A stretch of DNA of 64,000 nucleotides from an uncultured Clostridia bacterium (GTDB lineage: Bacteria > Bacillota > Clostridia > Oscillospirales > Acutalibacteraceae): positions 43,020 to 107,019 of the forward strand of contig CANQBP010000004.1 in the NCBI GenBank assembly GCA_947589415.1, written 5' to 3'. Below, one piece after another: positions 32,920 through 40,814 of this stretch. Position 1 is the first letter of the stretch. Each line of letters begins with the position of its first letter. The position numbers and the translations under genes were made by a program. The notes beneath the pieces are model-generated. The model saw only the letters and a list, made by a program, of their open reading frames with translations, was not told the origin of the DNA and searched no databases.

Positions 32920-32948
32920 ATTATAACACATAAAATTTTAAAATTCAA
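32920..32948 (-). promoter_or_regulatory. Sigma-A promoter of metA
   Basis: Minus strand TTGAAT (32948-32943), 17-bp spacer, TATAAT (32925-32920). Confidence 0.7.
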
Positions 32949-33152
32949 CTTTTGTAAATTATTTCTTTAGTTATAATACATTTTATTTTCTCAAAAAAAT
33001 CAATTATATGCCATTATGAGCAGTATGTACGGATTTTAGCCGTATTTTATCGGGTTTGGGAAAATATACCGATATAACACGGTTTTTATATTTTCCCGCT
33101 GCCCTTCGGACATATCCGTGTTTGTCCGCATTATTATGCCTGCGGCGTAAAT

Positions 33153-33746
33153 TTACATTCCGAAAAAACCGGCAAGACTTTCAAATATTTCAACTATTTT
33201 AAATTTGAATACATATTTATCACTGTCGGTAACTATTTCCGTTTCATTTTCATTCAATGCGGAGCTTATGTCCTTTTGGGCAGACGGAACGCAGACAGCG
33301 GGATAGAGAACGCACCACCAATTATGTCCTTTACCCTCTCCGATAACTATTCGCAAAGCATCATATCTTCCGGCGGGCAGAGTAAAATCCTCATATACTC
33401 TTGTATCAAAACTCATATTCGTCACATATGCATCAACGCTGTACCCGTATCCGTATTTTTTAACTGTTTCGGCTGCTTTTTTCTTAATAAGATCAATATT
33501 TTTCTTTGCCGCTTGAACGGATTCCTCTTTTGTTGAGCAGTCAGCAAACAATTCTTCGGTATAAGATGTAATTTCGTCCCTTACCTTTAATTTGAGTTCC
33601 TGATCCTCGGCGGTATCGGAATTTGCTATAATGTGGAGTCTGAACACCCTGTTTTCAATATCTTTACAAGCACCGCTGAAACCTGTCATTGAAAGCAAAC
33701 AGCCTATGATTGTTGCACAACAAAAAGCCTTGAATAATATCCTCAT
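33153..33746 (-). CDS. spoIIR: Stage II sporulation protein R
   Basis: A 197-residue secreted signalling protein: signal peptide (MRILFKAFCCATIIGCLLSM), then the family landmarks FRLHIIANSDTAEDQELKLKVRDE, near the end of the secretory segment, and LPAGRYDALRIVIGEGKGHNWWCVLYPAVC. Made in the forespore, it triggers SpoIIGA to process pro-sigma-E in the mother cell. GGAGGG precedes ATG 33746; the frame starts at 33773 but overlaps the promoter. A sigma-F-like promoter lies at 33774-33803. Confidence 0.95.
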   Translation of the reverse strand: MRILFKAFCCATIIGCLLSMTGFSGACKDIENRVFRLHIIANSDTAEDQELKLKVRDEITSYTEELFADCSTKEESVQAAKKNIDLIKKKAAETVKKYGYGYSVDAYVTNMSFDTRVYEDFTLPAGRYDALRIVIGEGKGHNWWCVLYPAVCVPSAQKDISSALNENETEIVTDSDKYVFKFKIVEIFESLAGFFGM

Positions 33747-33773
33747 AAATATCCCTCCGTTATTTTGTAACAT

Positions 33774-33803
33774 GATTATTAACGGTAATTTTTGATTTTA
33801 TGC
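33774..33803 (-). promoter_or_regulatory. Sigma-F-type promoter of spoIIR
   Basis: Minus strand GCATA (33803-33799) matches the -35 form GYATA; 15-bp spacer; GTTAATAATC (33783-33774) matches 8 of 10 positions of the Bacillus -10 form GGNNANAHTR. In Bacillus spoIIR is sigma-F dependent. Confidence 0.5.
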
Positions 33804-33901
33804 AAATATTTCCAATGTTTTTATGATATATGAAAATGTTTAAATGTATTTTGCGGTGAAATACGGGAATACTTTCAATGAATACGCATAGGAGGCATAA
33901 A

Positions 33902-34582
33902 ATGGATTATATTAAGGTAATTTTGACATCGTTATTGTCTGTAATTTCATTATTTATTATTGCGAAGCTGATAGGGCATAAGCAGATATCACAGCTTGAT
34001 TTTTTTGATTATATTACCGGGATAACGATAGGTTCAATAGGAGCTGAACTTGCAACAGAGCTTGAAAATCCGTGGAAACCGCTGATTGCCATGGTGATAT
34101 ACGGTATATGCTCGATTTCTTTAAGTTTTGTTGCGAGCAAATTTCAGAAAAGCAGGAAATATATTAACGGTACGCCTACAATAATAATGAATAACGGTAA
34201 GCTGTACAGAAAGAACATGAAAAAGGCAAAATTGGAGCTTAGTGAATTTATGCTGATGTGCAGACAGGCAGGATATTTTAATATAAATGATATTCAAACC
34301 GCCGTATTTGAGCATAACGGAAAGCTGTCAGTTCTGCCCGTGAGTGACAAGCGTCCGCTTAATCCCAACGATATGGATATAAAGGTGAAAACCGAATATA
34401 TACAGACCGAGATTATTATGGACGGAAAAATTCTTGAGGAAAATCTTAAAAGAACGGGGCTTAATTTGACTTGGCTTGATAAGGAACTTAAAAAACAGGG
34501 GTACAGTAAGGCAAGCGAGATATTTTTGGGTGTATGTGACAACAATAATAAACTGAGTCTTTTCGATTATGCTGACAAGTAA
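33902..34582 (+). CDS. DUF421 (YetF-type) membrane protein
   Basis: A 226-residue protein: three N-terminal hydrophobic segments (residues 5-25, 45-60, 64-80) and a soluble domain with LELSEFMLMCRQAGYFNINDIQTAVFEHNGKLSV and QTEIIMDGKILEENLKRTGL. These match YetF/YkjA-type DUF421 proteins, which in Bacillus accompany spore functions in some paralogues (YetF, YdfR, YrbG relatives). ATG 33902 follows AGGAGGC; GTG/ATG further upstream are not supported. Divergent from spoIIR across about 155 bp. Confidence 0.85.
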   Translation: MDYIKVILTSLLSVISLFIIAKLIGHKQISQLDFFDYITGITIGSIGAELATELENPWKPLIAMVIYGICSISLSFVASKFQKSRKYINGTPTIIMNNGKLYRKNMKKAKLELSEFMLMCRQAGYFNINDIQTAVFEHNGKLSVLPVSDKRPLNPNDMDIKVKTEYIQTEIIMDGKILEENLKRTGLNLTWLDKELKKQGYSKASEIFLGVCDNNNKLSLFDYADK

Positions 34583-34643
34583 GGAACAGGAGGTTTATAT
34601 TATTTAATTATTTTGTATATAGGTTATTATTTTTTTACGGGTA

Positions 34644-34672
34644 TTTACAAAACTGACCCGATATGATATAAT
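34644..34672 (+). promoter_or_regulatory. Sigma-A promoter of citrate synthase
   Basis: TTTACA (34644-34649), 17-bp spacer, TATAAT (34667-34672). Confidence 0.7.
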
Positions 34673-34709
34673 AGTAATAATATAGACCAATAAATTGGAG
34701 ATGGTATAA

Positions 34710-36092
34710 ATGCAGAATGAGTATTTACTTCAAAATGAGAATTTTTTCAACATCACACAAGAGTTGTTGGACTTGAGTGCGTTGTGTGAAAAGAATGGCA
34801 CTATTGATAAGAGCTTGTACTTTAAACATGACGTCAAACGCGGATTAAGAGATTTGAACGGAAAAGGCGTGTTGGCGGGGTTGACAGAAATTTCCGAGAT
34901 ATGTTCGTCCGTCACGGAAAACGGCGTTACAAAGCCGTGTGACGGTAAGCTGTACTACCGAGGTATAGATGTTGAGGATATAGTAAGGGGATTTATTGCG
35001 GATAATCGTTTCGGGTATGAGGAAGTTGTGTATTTGCTGCTGTTCGGTGATCTTCCGAACAGTAAACAGCTTGAAAGGATAAAGGAGCTTTTGGCAACAT
35101 ACAGAGATCTTCCCCAATCGTTTCCCAGAGATATAATTCTAAAAGCACCGAGTACCGATATAATGAACGGTCTTGCGAGAAGTGTGCTTACACTTTACTC
35201 CTATGACCCTAATCCGGACGATATTTCGATACCGAACGTACTTCGCCAGTGTTTGCAGCTTATTGCCCTTTTTCCGGTACTTTCGGTTTATTGTTACAGG
35301 GCATACAGCCATTATTATTTGAGGGACAGTCTTTTTATTCATGCCCCCAATCCCGAGCTTTCGACTGCGGAAAATATATTGTATATGCTCCGAGATGATT
35401 CAAAATATACCGCACTTGAAGCAAAACTTCTTGATATGTCGCTTGTTCTCCATGCCGAACATGGAGGCGGTAATAATTCCAGCTTTACGACTCATGTGGT
35501 ATCATCATCCGGCACGGATACATATTCCGCAATGGCGGCGGCTCTCGGTTCGCTTAAAGGTCCGAAACACGGCGGTGCAAATATAAAGGTCGTGAAGATG
35601 TTCAATGATATGCAGCAGAATATTTCCGACTACAATGACGAGGACGAGGTTAAGGAATATCTTAGAAAAATACTGCATGGTGAGGTATTCGACAAAGCGG
35701 GACTTATATACGGAATGGGTCATGCCGTATATTCGATTTCCGATCCGAGAGCAAGGGTGTTTAAGGAATTTGTTGAGAAGCTGTCCGAGGAAAAGGGGAG
35801 GACGGAGGAATTTCGTTTGTATTCTCTTGTGGAAAGGCTTGCGCCTGAGGTTATCGCCGAAGAGAGAAAAATATACAAGGGTGTAAGTGCGAATGTAGAC
35901 TTTTACAGCGGGTTTGTTTACAGTATGCTTGACCTTCCGACGCAGTTGTACACACCGATTTTTGCTATTGCAAGGATAGCGGGCTGGTCGGCTCATAGGA
36001 TAGAGGAGCTTGTTAATCCGAGTAAGATAATTCGCCCCGCATATATGAATGTACATAAACGTGACGGTTATGTTCCGCTGAATGAGAGGTAA
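34710..36092 (+). CDS. Citrate/2-methylcitrate synthase
   Basis: A 460-residue enzyme condensing acetyl-CoA with oxaloacetate. Active-site residues are seen in VLHAEHGGGNNSSF (His), YGMGHAVYSISDPRA (His), and SANVDFYSGFVYSML (Asp). The N-terminal extension of about 70 residues and overall length fit the longer synthases of Clostridia. No aconitase or isocitrate dehydrogenase is adjacent, so the step may feed glutamate synthesis; gdhA lies 15 kb away. RBS TTGGAGATG is weak but well spaced for ATG 34710. Confidence 0.92.
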   Translation: MQNEYLLQNENFFNITQELLDLSALCEKNGTIDKSLYFKHDVKRGLRDLNGKGVLAGLTEISEICSSVTENGVTKPCDGKLYYRGIDVEDIVRGFIADNRFGYEEVVYLLLFGDLPNSKQLERIKELLATYRDLPQSFPRDIILKAPSTDIMNGLARSVLTLYSYDPNPDDISIPNVLRQCLQLIALFPVLSVYCYRAYSHYYLRDSLFIHAPNPELSTAENILYMLRDDSKYTALEAKLLDMSLVLHAEHGGGNNSSFTTHVVSSSGTDTYSAMAAALGSLKGPKHGGANIKVVKMFNDMQQNISDYNDEDEVKEYLRKILHGEVFDKAGLIYGMGHAVYSISDPRARVFKEFVEKLSEEKGRTEEFRLYSLVERLAPEVIAEERKIYKGVSANVDFYSGFVYSMLDLPTQLYTPIFAIARIAGWSAHRIEELVNPSKIIRPAYMNVHKRDGYVPLNER

Positions 36093-36133
36093 TGTTCGGC
36101 AGAGCCGATTTAACGGATATACCGAATTAAAAA

Positions 36134-36180
36134 CTGCGGGTCAGATTTTTTAAAAGAATCTGACCCGCAGTCTTTGTTTT
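36134..36180. terminator. Strong terminator after citrate synthase
   Basis: A 14-bp perfect stem, CTGCGGGTCAGATT (36134-36147) with its complement (36157-36170), T-rich run on the plus side and T's in the minus direction, so probably bidirectional with the convergent zinc-ribbon gene. Confidence 0.85.
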
Positions 36181-36203
36181 GTTACAGCAGTACCTTGTGA
36201 AAA

Positions 36204-36488
36204 TCAGTTCTGCTTTTCCTTCATTTTTGCGAAACACTCACTGCAATATATGGGACGGGAATCATCACGGGGCTTGAAAGGTACAACTGCTTCTCCGCCG
36301 CAGGCTGCACATATTCCCGTAAAGGTTTCACGGCTGTTTCTTGCATTATTTTTTCTTGCAATACGACAGCTCTTGCATCTCAGGGGTTCGTTCTCAAAGT
36401 TCTTAGAAGCATAAAACTCCTGTTCACCGGCAGTGAATATAAATTCCTTACCGCAATCCTTACAAATCAATGTCTTATCCTCGTACAT
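36204..36488 (-). CDS. Zinc-ribbon domain protein
   Basis: A 94-residue protein with paired ribbons: CKDC near residue 9 with CKSC near 38, and CAAC near 60 with CSEC near 82. The first half follows the known zinc-ribbon pattern LICKDCGKEFIFTAGEQEFYASK seen in several small Clostridial proteins of unknown role. Role here unknown. Start ATG 36488 lies 109 nt behind the sigma factor stop; the intervening tRNA-like element is described separately. Confidence 0.82.
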   Translation of the reverse strand: MYEDKTLICKDCGKEFIFTAGEQEFYASKNFENEPLRCKSCRIARKNNARNSRETFTGICAACGGEAVVPFKPRDDSRPIYCSECFAKMKEKQN

Positions 36489-36522
36489 TTGCTCTACCTC
36501 GCTTTGGTATTAAAAGATTTTT

Positions 36523-36592
36523 GCCCGAAGGACGGAATTGCACCGTCACCTTTGAATAAAGTCAACGCTCTCCTTATATAAGCTACATGGGC
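36523..36592 (-). tRNA. tRNA-like element or decayed tRNA behind the sigma factor gene
   Basis: On the minus strand the 70 nt can be laid out as a tRNA: 5' GCCC pairs with 3' GGGC; TA at positions 8-9; D-arm GCTT-ATATAAGGA-GAGC with the conserved GG and A; T-arm GACGG-TGCAATT-CCGTC with T54, C56, R57, A58 and C61 in place. The anticodon arm is abnormal (TTGA-CTTTAT-TCAA, 4-bp stem and 6-nt loop), the acceptor stem has mismatches, and no CCA follows. A working tRNA is unlikely; a relic is plausible. Confidence 0.3.
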
Positions 36593-36596
36593 ATAT

Positions 36597-37196
36597 TCAT
36601 TCGGACTGCATATACAGTGACTTCAGCTTTTTCCTCACCCTTTGCATCGCATTATCACACGATTTTACCGAAATCCCCAGAACCTCCGATATATCCTCAT
36701 AAGTCTTTCCGTCAATATACAAGGCAAGCACTTTCATTTCCATATCGGACAGGTTGCTGTGCGCAAGCTCCATAAGTTCCTTTATCCCTTCGTCCGCCAT
36801 TAACAGCTTTTCGGGATCTGTTTCCGGATCATACTGCTCACTGTTGTGCAGATCAAGTGAAACCGCTGTGTTGTTTATTTTATTTTTGTTGCTGTTCACG
36901 GTTCTCACGGCAGAAACAAGACGGTTTCTTATGCACTTGGAGGCATATGTATAAAATGAAGCCCCATCACCGTTTCGATATGTCATAACGGCTGTATGGA
37001 GAGCTATAAGACCTTCTTGAAAAAGATCCTCCGCCTCGATTCCCATATTGTACAACCCGCCGGATTTGTTTCTTATAACTAAGATATAACGGACAGCCAA
37101 TTCACCGAAAACGTCCTGTACACCTTCCTTGAAGAGTCTTACAAGCTCCTCATCGCTAAGTGCTTCATAATCGTTTTGAAAGTCAACTTCCTGCAT
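36597..37196 (-). CDS. sigH: RNA polymerase sigma factor, SigH-like
   Basis: A 199-residue sigma-70 family protein. Region 2 has AEDLFQEGLIALHTAVMTYR and FYTYASKCIRNRL; region 4 is DISEVLGISVKSCDNAMQRVRKKLK. The size and region 2 suit the sporulation-onset sigma-H (Spo0H) of Firmicutes more than ECF factors, and sporulation genes occur in the same window. A short acidic N-terminus and an insert between regions 2 and 4 are present. Its minus-strand promoter lies at 37228-37256. The order here (sigH followed by a zinc-ribbon gene) is unlike Bacillus, where sigH lies near rpmG-secE-nusG. Confidence 0.82.
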   Translation of the reverse strand: MQEVDFQNDYEALSDEELVRLFKEGVQDVFGELAVRYILVIRNKSGGLYNMGIEAEDLFQEGLIALHTAVMTYRNGDGASFYTYASKCIRNRLVSAVRTVNSNKNKINNTAVSLDLHNSEQYDPETDPEKLLMADEGIKELMELAHSNLSDMEMKVLALYIDGKTYEDISEVLGISVKSCDNAMQRVRKKLKSLYMQSE

Positions 37197-37227
37197 TCAA
37201 ACACCTCTCAGCGTTCCACTCTCACTA

Positions 37228-37256
37228 ATCATACACTATTTTAATAATTTAGTCAA
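37228..37256 (-). promoter_or_regulatory. Sigma-A promoter of sigH
   Basis: Minus strand TTGACT (37256-37251), 17-bp spacer, TATGAT (37233-37228). Confidence 0.6.
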
Positions 37257-37618
37257 TGAATTTTTATTAAAATAGTAAATAATCACTCACTTTTGGTACA
37301 TTTATAGAAAAATAAGTATAGGCTTTGTATATTTTTACAAATTATGATAATCGTCATATAAACCATTTTACAATGACTTTTGGAAAATATTTTGCTTTTA
37401 CAGAAAAATATTATGATTTATTATTCGCCGCCGTCAGTTTTGAACCGTGGTTTGAAAAGAACATAAAAAACGATATTGTGCTGAATATGTATTTTTTCGT
37501 TTGTGTTAAATGAAATATAATCGTTTATTTTACTTTTTCCTGCGTGTCAATTATACCGAAAATATTCAACCGAATTTGTCGAATATTACCAATATGTAAA
37601 TTGTTTGGTACTAAATTA

Positions 37619-37647
37619 TTGATAGAAAGCTAAACGTGTTATATAAT
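37619..37647 (+). promoter_or_regulatory. Sigma-A promoter of comM
   Basis: TTGATA (37619-37624), 17-bp spacer, TATAAT (37642-37647). Confidence 0.7.
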
Positions 37648-37701
37648 AAAGTAAAGAAAAAATGAAATTATGTATTTATTTTAAGCTTGGGGAGTATAAA
37701 A

Positions 37702-39228
37702 ATGGTTGTAAATATAAAAAGCATGGGACTTTTCGGAATGGACGCTTTTCCCGTTAGTGTTGAAACGGATATTTCAAAAGGTATTCCCTCATTTGATATA
37801 GTCGGACTTCCCGATGCCTCAATAAAAGAAGCGAGGGACAGAGTTCGTGCAGCGATATGTAACTGCGGTTTTGAGTTTCCGAAAAATAAGATAATTATAA
37901 ATTTGGCTCCTGCGGATATCAAAAAAATAGGTTCTATATATGATCTTCCTATATTGATCTCACTTCTTTTGGCAAACGGTGCTTTAAGTTGCGATGCCGA
38001 GCGTTCGGCTTTCATAGGTGAGCTTTCACTAAGCGGTGAGGTACGTCCCGTTGACGGAGTTCTTCCGATGACAATAGAGGCAAAAAAATTGGGGTACGGT
38101 ACATTTTATGTACCCGCACGCAACGCAAGGGAAGGGGCAGTAGTTAAGGGAATTGATGTAGTACCGGTAGAAAACATAAATAGTCTGGTCATGCATCTTA
38201 AAGGTAAAAAAATTATTCAACCGTCCGTACCCGTGGGTAATATGGGGACAAAAAAATATACGGGAGGGCCGGATTTTTCCGATGTAAAAGGACAATTCGA
38301 GGCAAAAAGGGCTCTTGAGATAGCTGCCTGCGGCGGGCATAATGTTTTGCTTATAGGCAGTCCGGGCACGGGTAAATCCATGCTTGCTAAAAGGCTGCCG
38401 TCGATACTTCCCGAAATGACGTTTGATGAAATGATAGAAACGTCAAAAATTCATTCGATAGCGGGTATTATACCGCACGATACCTCACTTATAACCGAAA
38501 GACCGTTCAGGAGTCCTCATCATACGGTTTCGTCTGCGGGTCTTACGGGGGGCGGCACGATACCGCATCCGGGAGAGATATCACTTGCGCATAACGGTGT
38601 ATTGTTTCTTGACGAGCTTCCCGAATTTAACAGGAACACCATGGAAATTCTGCGTCAGCCGATAGAGGACGGAGTCATTACAATATCGAGAGTGAATGCC
38701 ACGCTCACATATCCTTGTTCTATAATGCTGATAGCCGCAATGAACCCCTGCCCGTGCGGGTATTACGGACACCCGACAAGGAAATGTACGTGCAGCGCCA
38801 AAGCGGTTTCTCAATACCTTTCACGCATATCCGGGCCGCTTCTTGACAGACTTGATATACACGTTGAAGTTCCGCCCGTGGAATTTGGGGAAATTTCCTC
38901 ATCGGAAAAAGCGGAAACATCGGCGGAGATTAAAAAACGTGTAGACAGAGTAAGAAAAATTCAAAATGAACGTTTCAAAGGTACGGGAATTACCTGTAAT
39001 GCAAGGATAACGGCGGGATTGCTGAACGAGCTTTGTCCTTTGGACGACAATGCTAAGGAAACCTTGAAGTATTCCTTTGAGCGCATGGGTTTTTCGGGAA
39101 GAGCCTATGACAGGATACTTAAAGTGGCAAGAACGGTTGCCGATATGGACGGCTCGGAGGTCATAAAAAGGGATCATATTCTTGAGTCGATACAATATAG
39201 GACTCTCGACAGCAAATATTGGAGATAA
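37702..39228 (+). CDS. comM: YifB/ComM-family Mg-chelatase-like AAA ATPase
   Basis: A 508-residue ring helicase-type ATPase. The N-terminal S5-like domain (VSVETDISKGIPSFDIVGLPDASIKEARDRV) is followed by Walker A GSPGTGKSM near residue 219, Walker B VLFLDELPEF, and a C-terminal region with four Cys of CPCGYYGHPTRKCTCS. ComM promotes branch migration during natural transformation in Gram-negatives; in Firmicutes the role is less clear. ATG 37702 has GGGGAG at 37689-37694. The downstream HMA protein gene is 47 nt away. Confidence 0.93.
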   Translation: MVVNIKSMGLFGMDAFPVSVETDISKGIPSFDIVGLPDASIKEARDRVRAAICNCGFEFPKNKIIINLAPADIKKIGSIYDLPILISLLLANGALSCDAERSAFIGELSLSGEVRPVDGVLPMTIEAKKLGYGTFYVPARNAREGAVVKGIDVVPVENINSLVMHLKGKKIIQPSVPVGNMGTKKYTGGPDFSDVKGQFEAKRALEIAACGGHNVLLIGSPGTGKSMLAKRLPSILPEMTFDEMIETSKIHSIAGIIPHDTSLITERPFRSPHHTVSSAGLTGGGTIPHPGEISLAHNGVLFLDELPEFNRNTMEILRQPIEDGVITISRVNATLTYPCSIMLIAAMNPCPCGYYGHPTRKCTCSAKAVSQYLSRISGPLLDRLDIHVEVPPVEFGEISSSEKAETSAEIKKRVDRVRKIQNERFKGTGITCNARITAGLLNELCPLDDNAKETLKYSFERMGFSGRAYDRILKVARTVADMDGSEVIKRDHILESIQYRTLDSKYWR

Positions 39229-39275
39229 TTTCAAATACGGCTGACATAAAGCCGTAAAATAAAGAGGTGTGTTTT

Positions 39276-39533
39276 ATGTTCAGAACGATAATAAAAATAG
39301 ACGGAATGATGTGCAGTATGTGTGAAAATCATGTAAACAGTGCTATACGTGAAAAACTGACCGATTTGAAAAAGGTAAGCTCATCACACAAAAAAGGGAC
39401 AACGGAAATAATTTCCGAAACTGCTTATACCGAGGAGCAAATATGCGATATTCTCAATTCTTCGGGGTACAAGGTATTAAGTGTGTGTTCCGAACCGTAT
39501 GAAAAAAAGAAAATTTTCCCGTTCGGGAGGTAA
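39276..39533 (+). CDS. HMA-domain protein with GMMCSMC metal site
   Basis: An 85-residue ferredoxin-like HMA protein. The metal loop GMMCSMCENHV gives the C-x-x-C pair near residues 13-16; the rest follows the beta-alpha-beta pattern with a Lys-rich end (YEKKKIFPFGR). It resembles copper chaperone or transporter domains. No ATPase or copper repressor gene is nearby, unlike the first HMA gene at 3383. AGAGGTG precedes ATG 39276. It may be cotranscribed with comM. Confidence 0.8.
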   Translation: MFRTIIKIDGMMCSMCENHVNSAIREKLTDLKKVSSSHKKGTTEIISETAYTEEQICDILNSSGYKVLSVCSEPYEKKKIFPFGR

Positions 39534-39585
39534 TGTACGGTACCGTAAGTTTATTGTATATTTATAAATAACGGAGGCTTTAATT

Positions 39586-40179
39586 ATGAATAAGATGAAA
39601 CAGCTTATTTTTGTTATTATCGGACTTATGGTGGCGGCATTGGTTATAGGCGGCACACTTATGTCTGTAAAAAGCGATATAAAAAATCAGGTAAATAACA
39701 AATCGCAAAGCAAAACGGAAAGTATATCTGTCAGTACGAACGACCATATTAAACATGATATTACATTTATCAGTATTACAGACACATATATAAACGGAAA
39801 CAGGTCAAAGGGGTATATTCTTGATAAAAACGGGAAAAAATATGACTTTAACTTTTCACAAAAGGGTACTATGACCCACGAAGAGGTGCTGGAGGAAGCA
39901 GAAAATCTGCCCAAAAATACGGAGGGCGAATTTTTTACAACACCCGACGATATGGCTGTTATATATGATTTATGTTCAACCATAGACGAAAAAGCAGGGT
40001 TTGACAGAAAAACCGATAAAAATCAGACAGATACCACGAGCTTTTACGGGGTCATATATAAAGATGACAAGCCCGTTCTCGTAAAAATTTATTCATACGG
40101 AAATATTAACGATGTTCCGCATGATCCGAATGCGGTTTCAATCAAAACATTTATTATGCCGAGAGTACCTAAAGAATGA
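39586..40179 (+). CDS. Membrane-anchored hypothetical protein
   Basis: Not recognised. About 197 residues: N-terminal hydrophobic segment (residues 6-27), a polar Lys/Ser-rich linker (NQVNNKSQSKTES), then a soluble domain with many Asp and Tyr (TDTYINGNRSKGYILDKNGKKYDF) and no Cys near the helix that would suggest a lipoprotein. The domain would lie outside the membrane. RBS ACGGAGGC precedes ATG 39586. 53 nt behind the HMA gene; may be part of the same transcript. Confidence 0.72.
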   Translation: MNKMKQLIFVIIGLMVAALVIGGTLMSVKSDIKNQVNNKSQSKTESISVSTNDHIKHDITFISITDTYINGNRSKGYILDKNGKKYDFNFSQKGTMTHEEVLEEAENLPKNTEGEFFTTPDDMAVIYDLCSTIDEKAGFDRKTDKNQTDTTSFYGVIYKDDKPVLVKIYSYGNINDVPHDPNAVSIKTFIMPRVPKE

Positions 40180-40315
40180 TATTTGTCGTAAAATGTTTTA
40201 TGCAGGAGGGGAGCGGGGCAGAGATGTCTTTTCGATAACGCCTAACCCGTGCTGACAGCCGAAACTTATTATTTTTTAGAAAAATAAAGAAAAGCAAGTG
40301 CTTTTTCGGACAAAC

Positions 40316-40351
40316 AAATGTACCCGCCAAAGAGTTACGGCGGGTACATTT
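40316..40351. terminator. Bidirectional terminator
   Basis: A 13-bp perfect stem: AAATGTACCCGCC (40316-40328) with GGCGGGTACATTT (40339-40351), between convergent genes. Confidence 0.75.
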
Positions 40352-40358
40352 ATTTGTG

Positions 40359-40814
40359 TCAATGTGACATATATTTTTTCTTTTTTCGGAATATGCAGAA
40401 TTTGCTGAAAATATAATTAAGAATGATAACGATAATTTGAATAAAGAGCTTGACCAATAATTCATACAGTGGGGTATCAAGCTCGGAATGTGAAACGAGA
40501 ATGATATCAGTCCATACCCAGAACAAGGCAAGTTCGACAAGCAGAGAGAAAATTCTTGCTCCGTAAAATGCCGCTATCTCATAAAAAAGTGCTTTTCTGC
40601 TTTCGGTACGGGAACGGAATACCCATTTTTTATTTGTTACATACGCAAACAAAACAGCGCATATCCATGCGGTTATGTTTACTGCAAGCAGGGGTACGCA
40701 AAAATATCTGAGTATGGCAAACACGGTCAGATTTACGAATGTGGTCAGTCCGCCGAAAATCAGATACATGATGATCTCACGGTACTTTCGGAAAAGTTCC
40801 ACAAGCCTATTCAT
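40359..40814 (-). CDS. GtrA family membrane protein
   Basis: A 151-residue protein with four transmembrane segments in the GtrA pattern: MYLIFGGLTTFVNLTVFAIL opening the chain, AYVTNKKWVFRSR, and a basic end (FCIFRKKKKYMSH). GtrA proteins are linked to translocation or flipping of lipid-linked sugars. It starts at ATG 40814, 8 nt inside the end of the preceding DUF4340 gene, with GGAGG 9 nt upstream, so translation is coupled. The longer frame upstream is the repeat-rich end of the DUF4340 gene read out of phase. Confidence 0.85.
   Translation of the reverse strand: MNRLVELFRKYREIIMYLIFGGLTTFVNLTVFAILRYFCVPLLAVNITAWICAVLFAYVTNKKWVFRSRTESRKALFYEIAAFYGARIFSLLVELALFWVWTDIILVSHSELDTPLYELLVKLFIQIIVIILNYIFSKFCIFRKKKKYMSH

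Larger units (their letters stand above)
37197..37701. other. Divergent intergenic region sigH / comM
   Basis: About 500 AT-rich bases with the two divergent promoters and no other clear element. A 62-codon frame at 37325-37513 has no ribosome binding site. Confidence 0.6.

Noticed and set aside
32879..32948. SAM riboswitch or other leader before metA
   Set aside because: The leader is only about 40 nt, too short for an S-box.
37325..37513. 62-codon frame between sigH and comM
   Set aside because: No ribosome binding site; AT-rich spacer composition.
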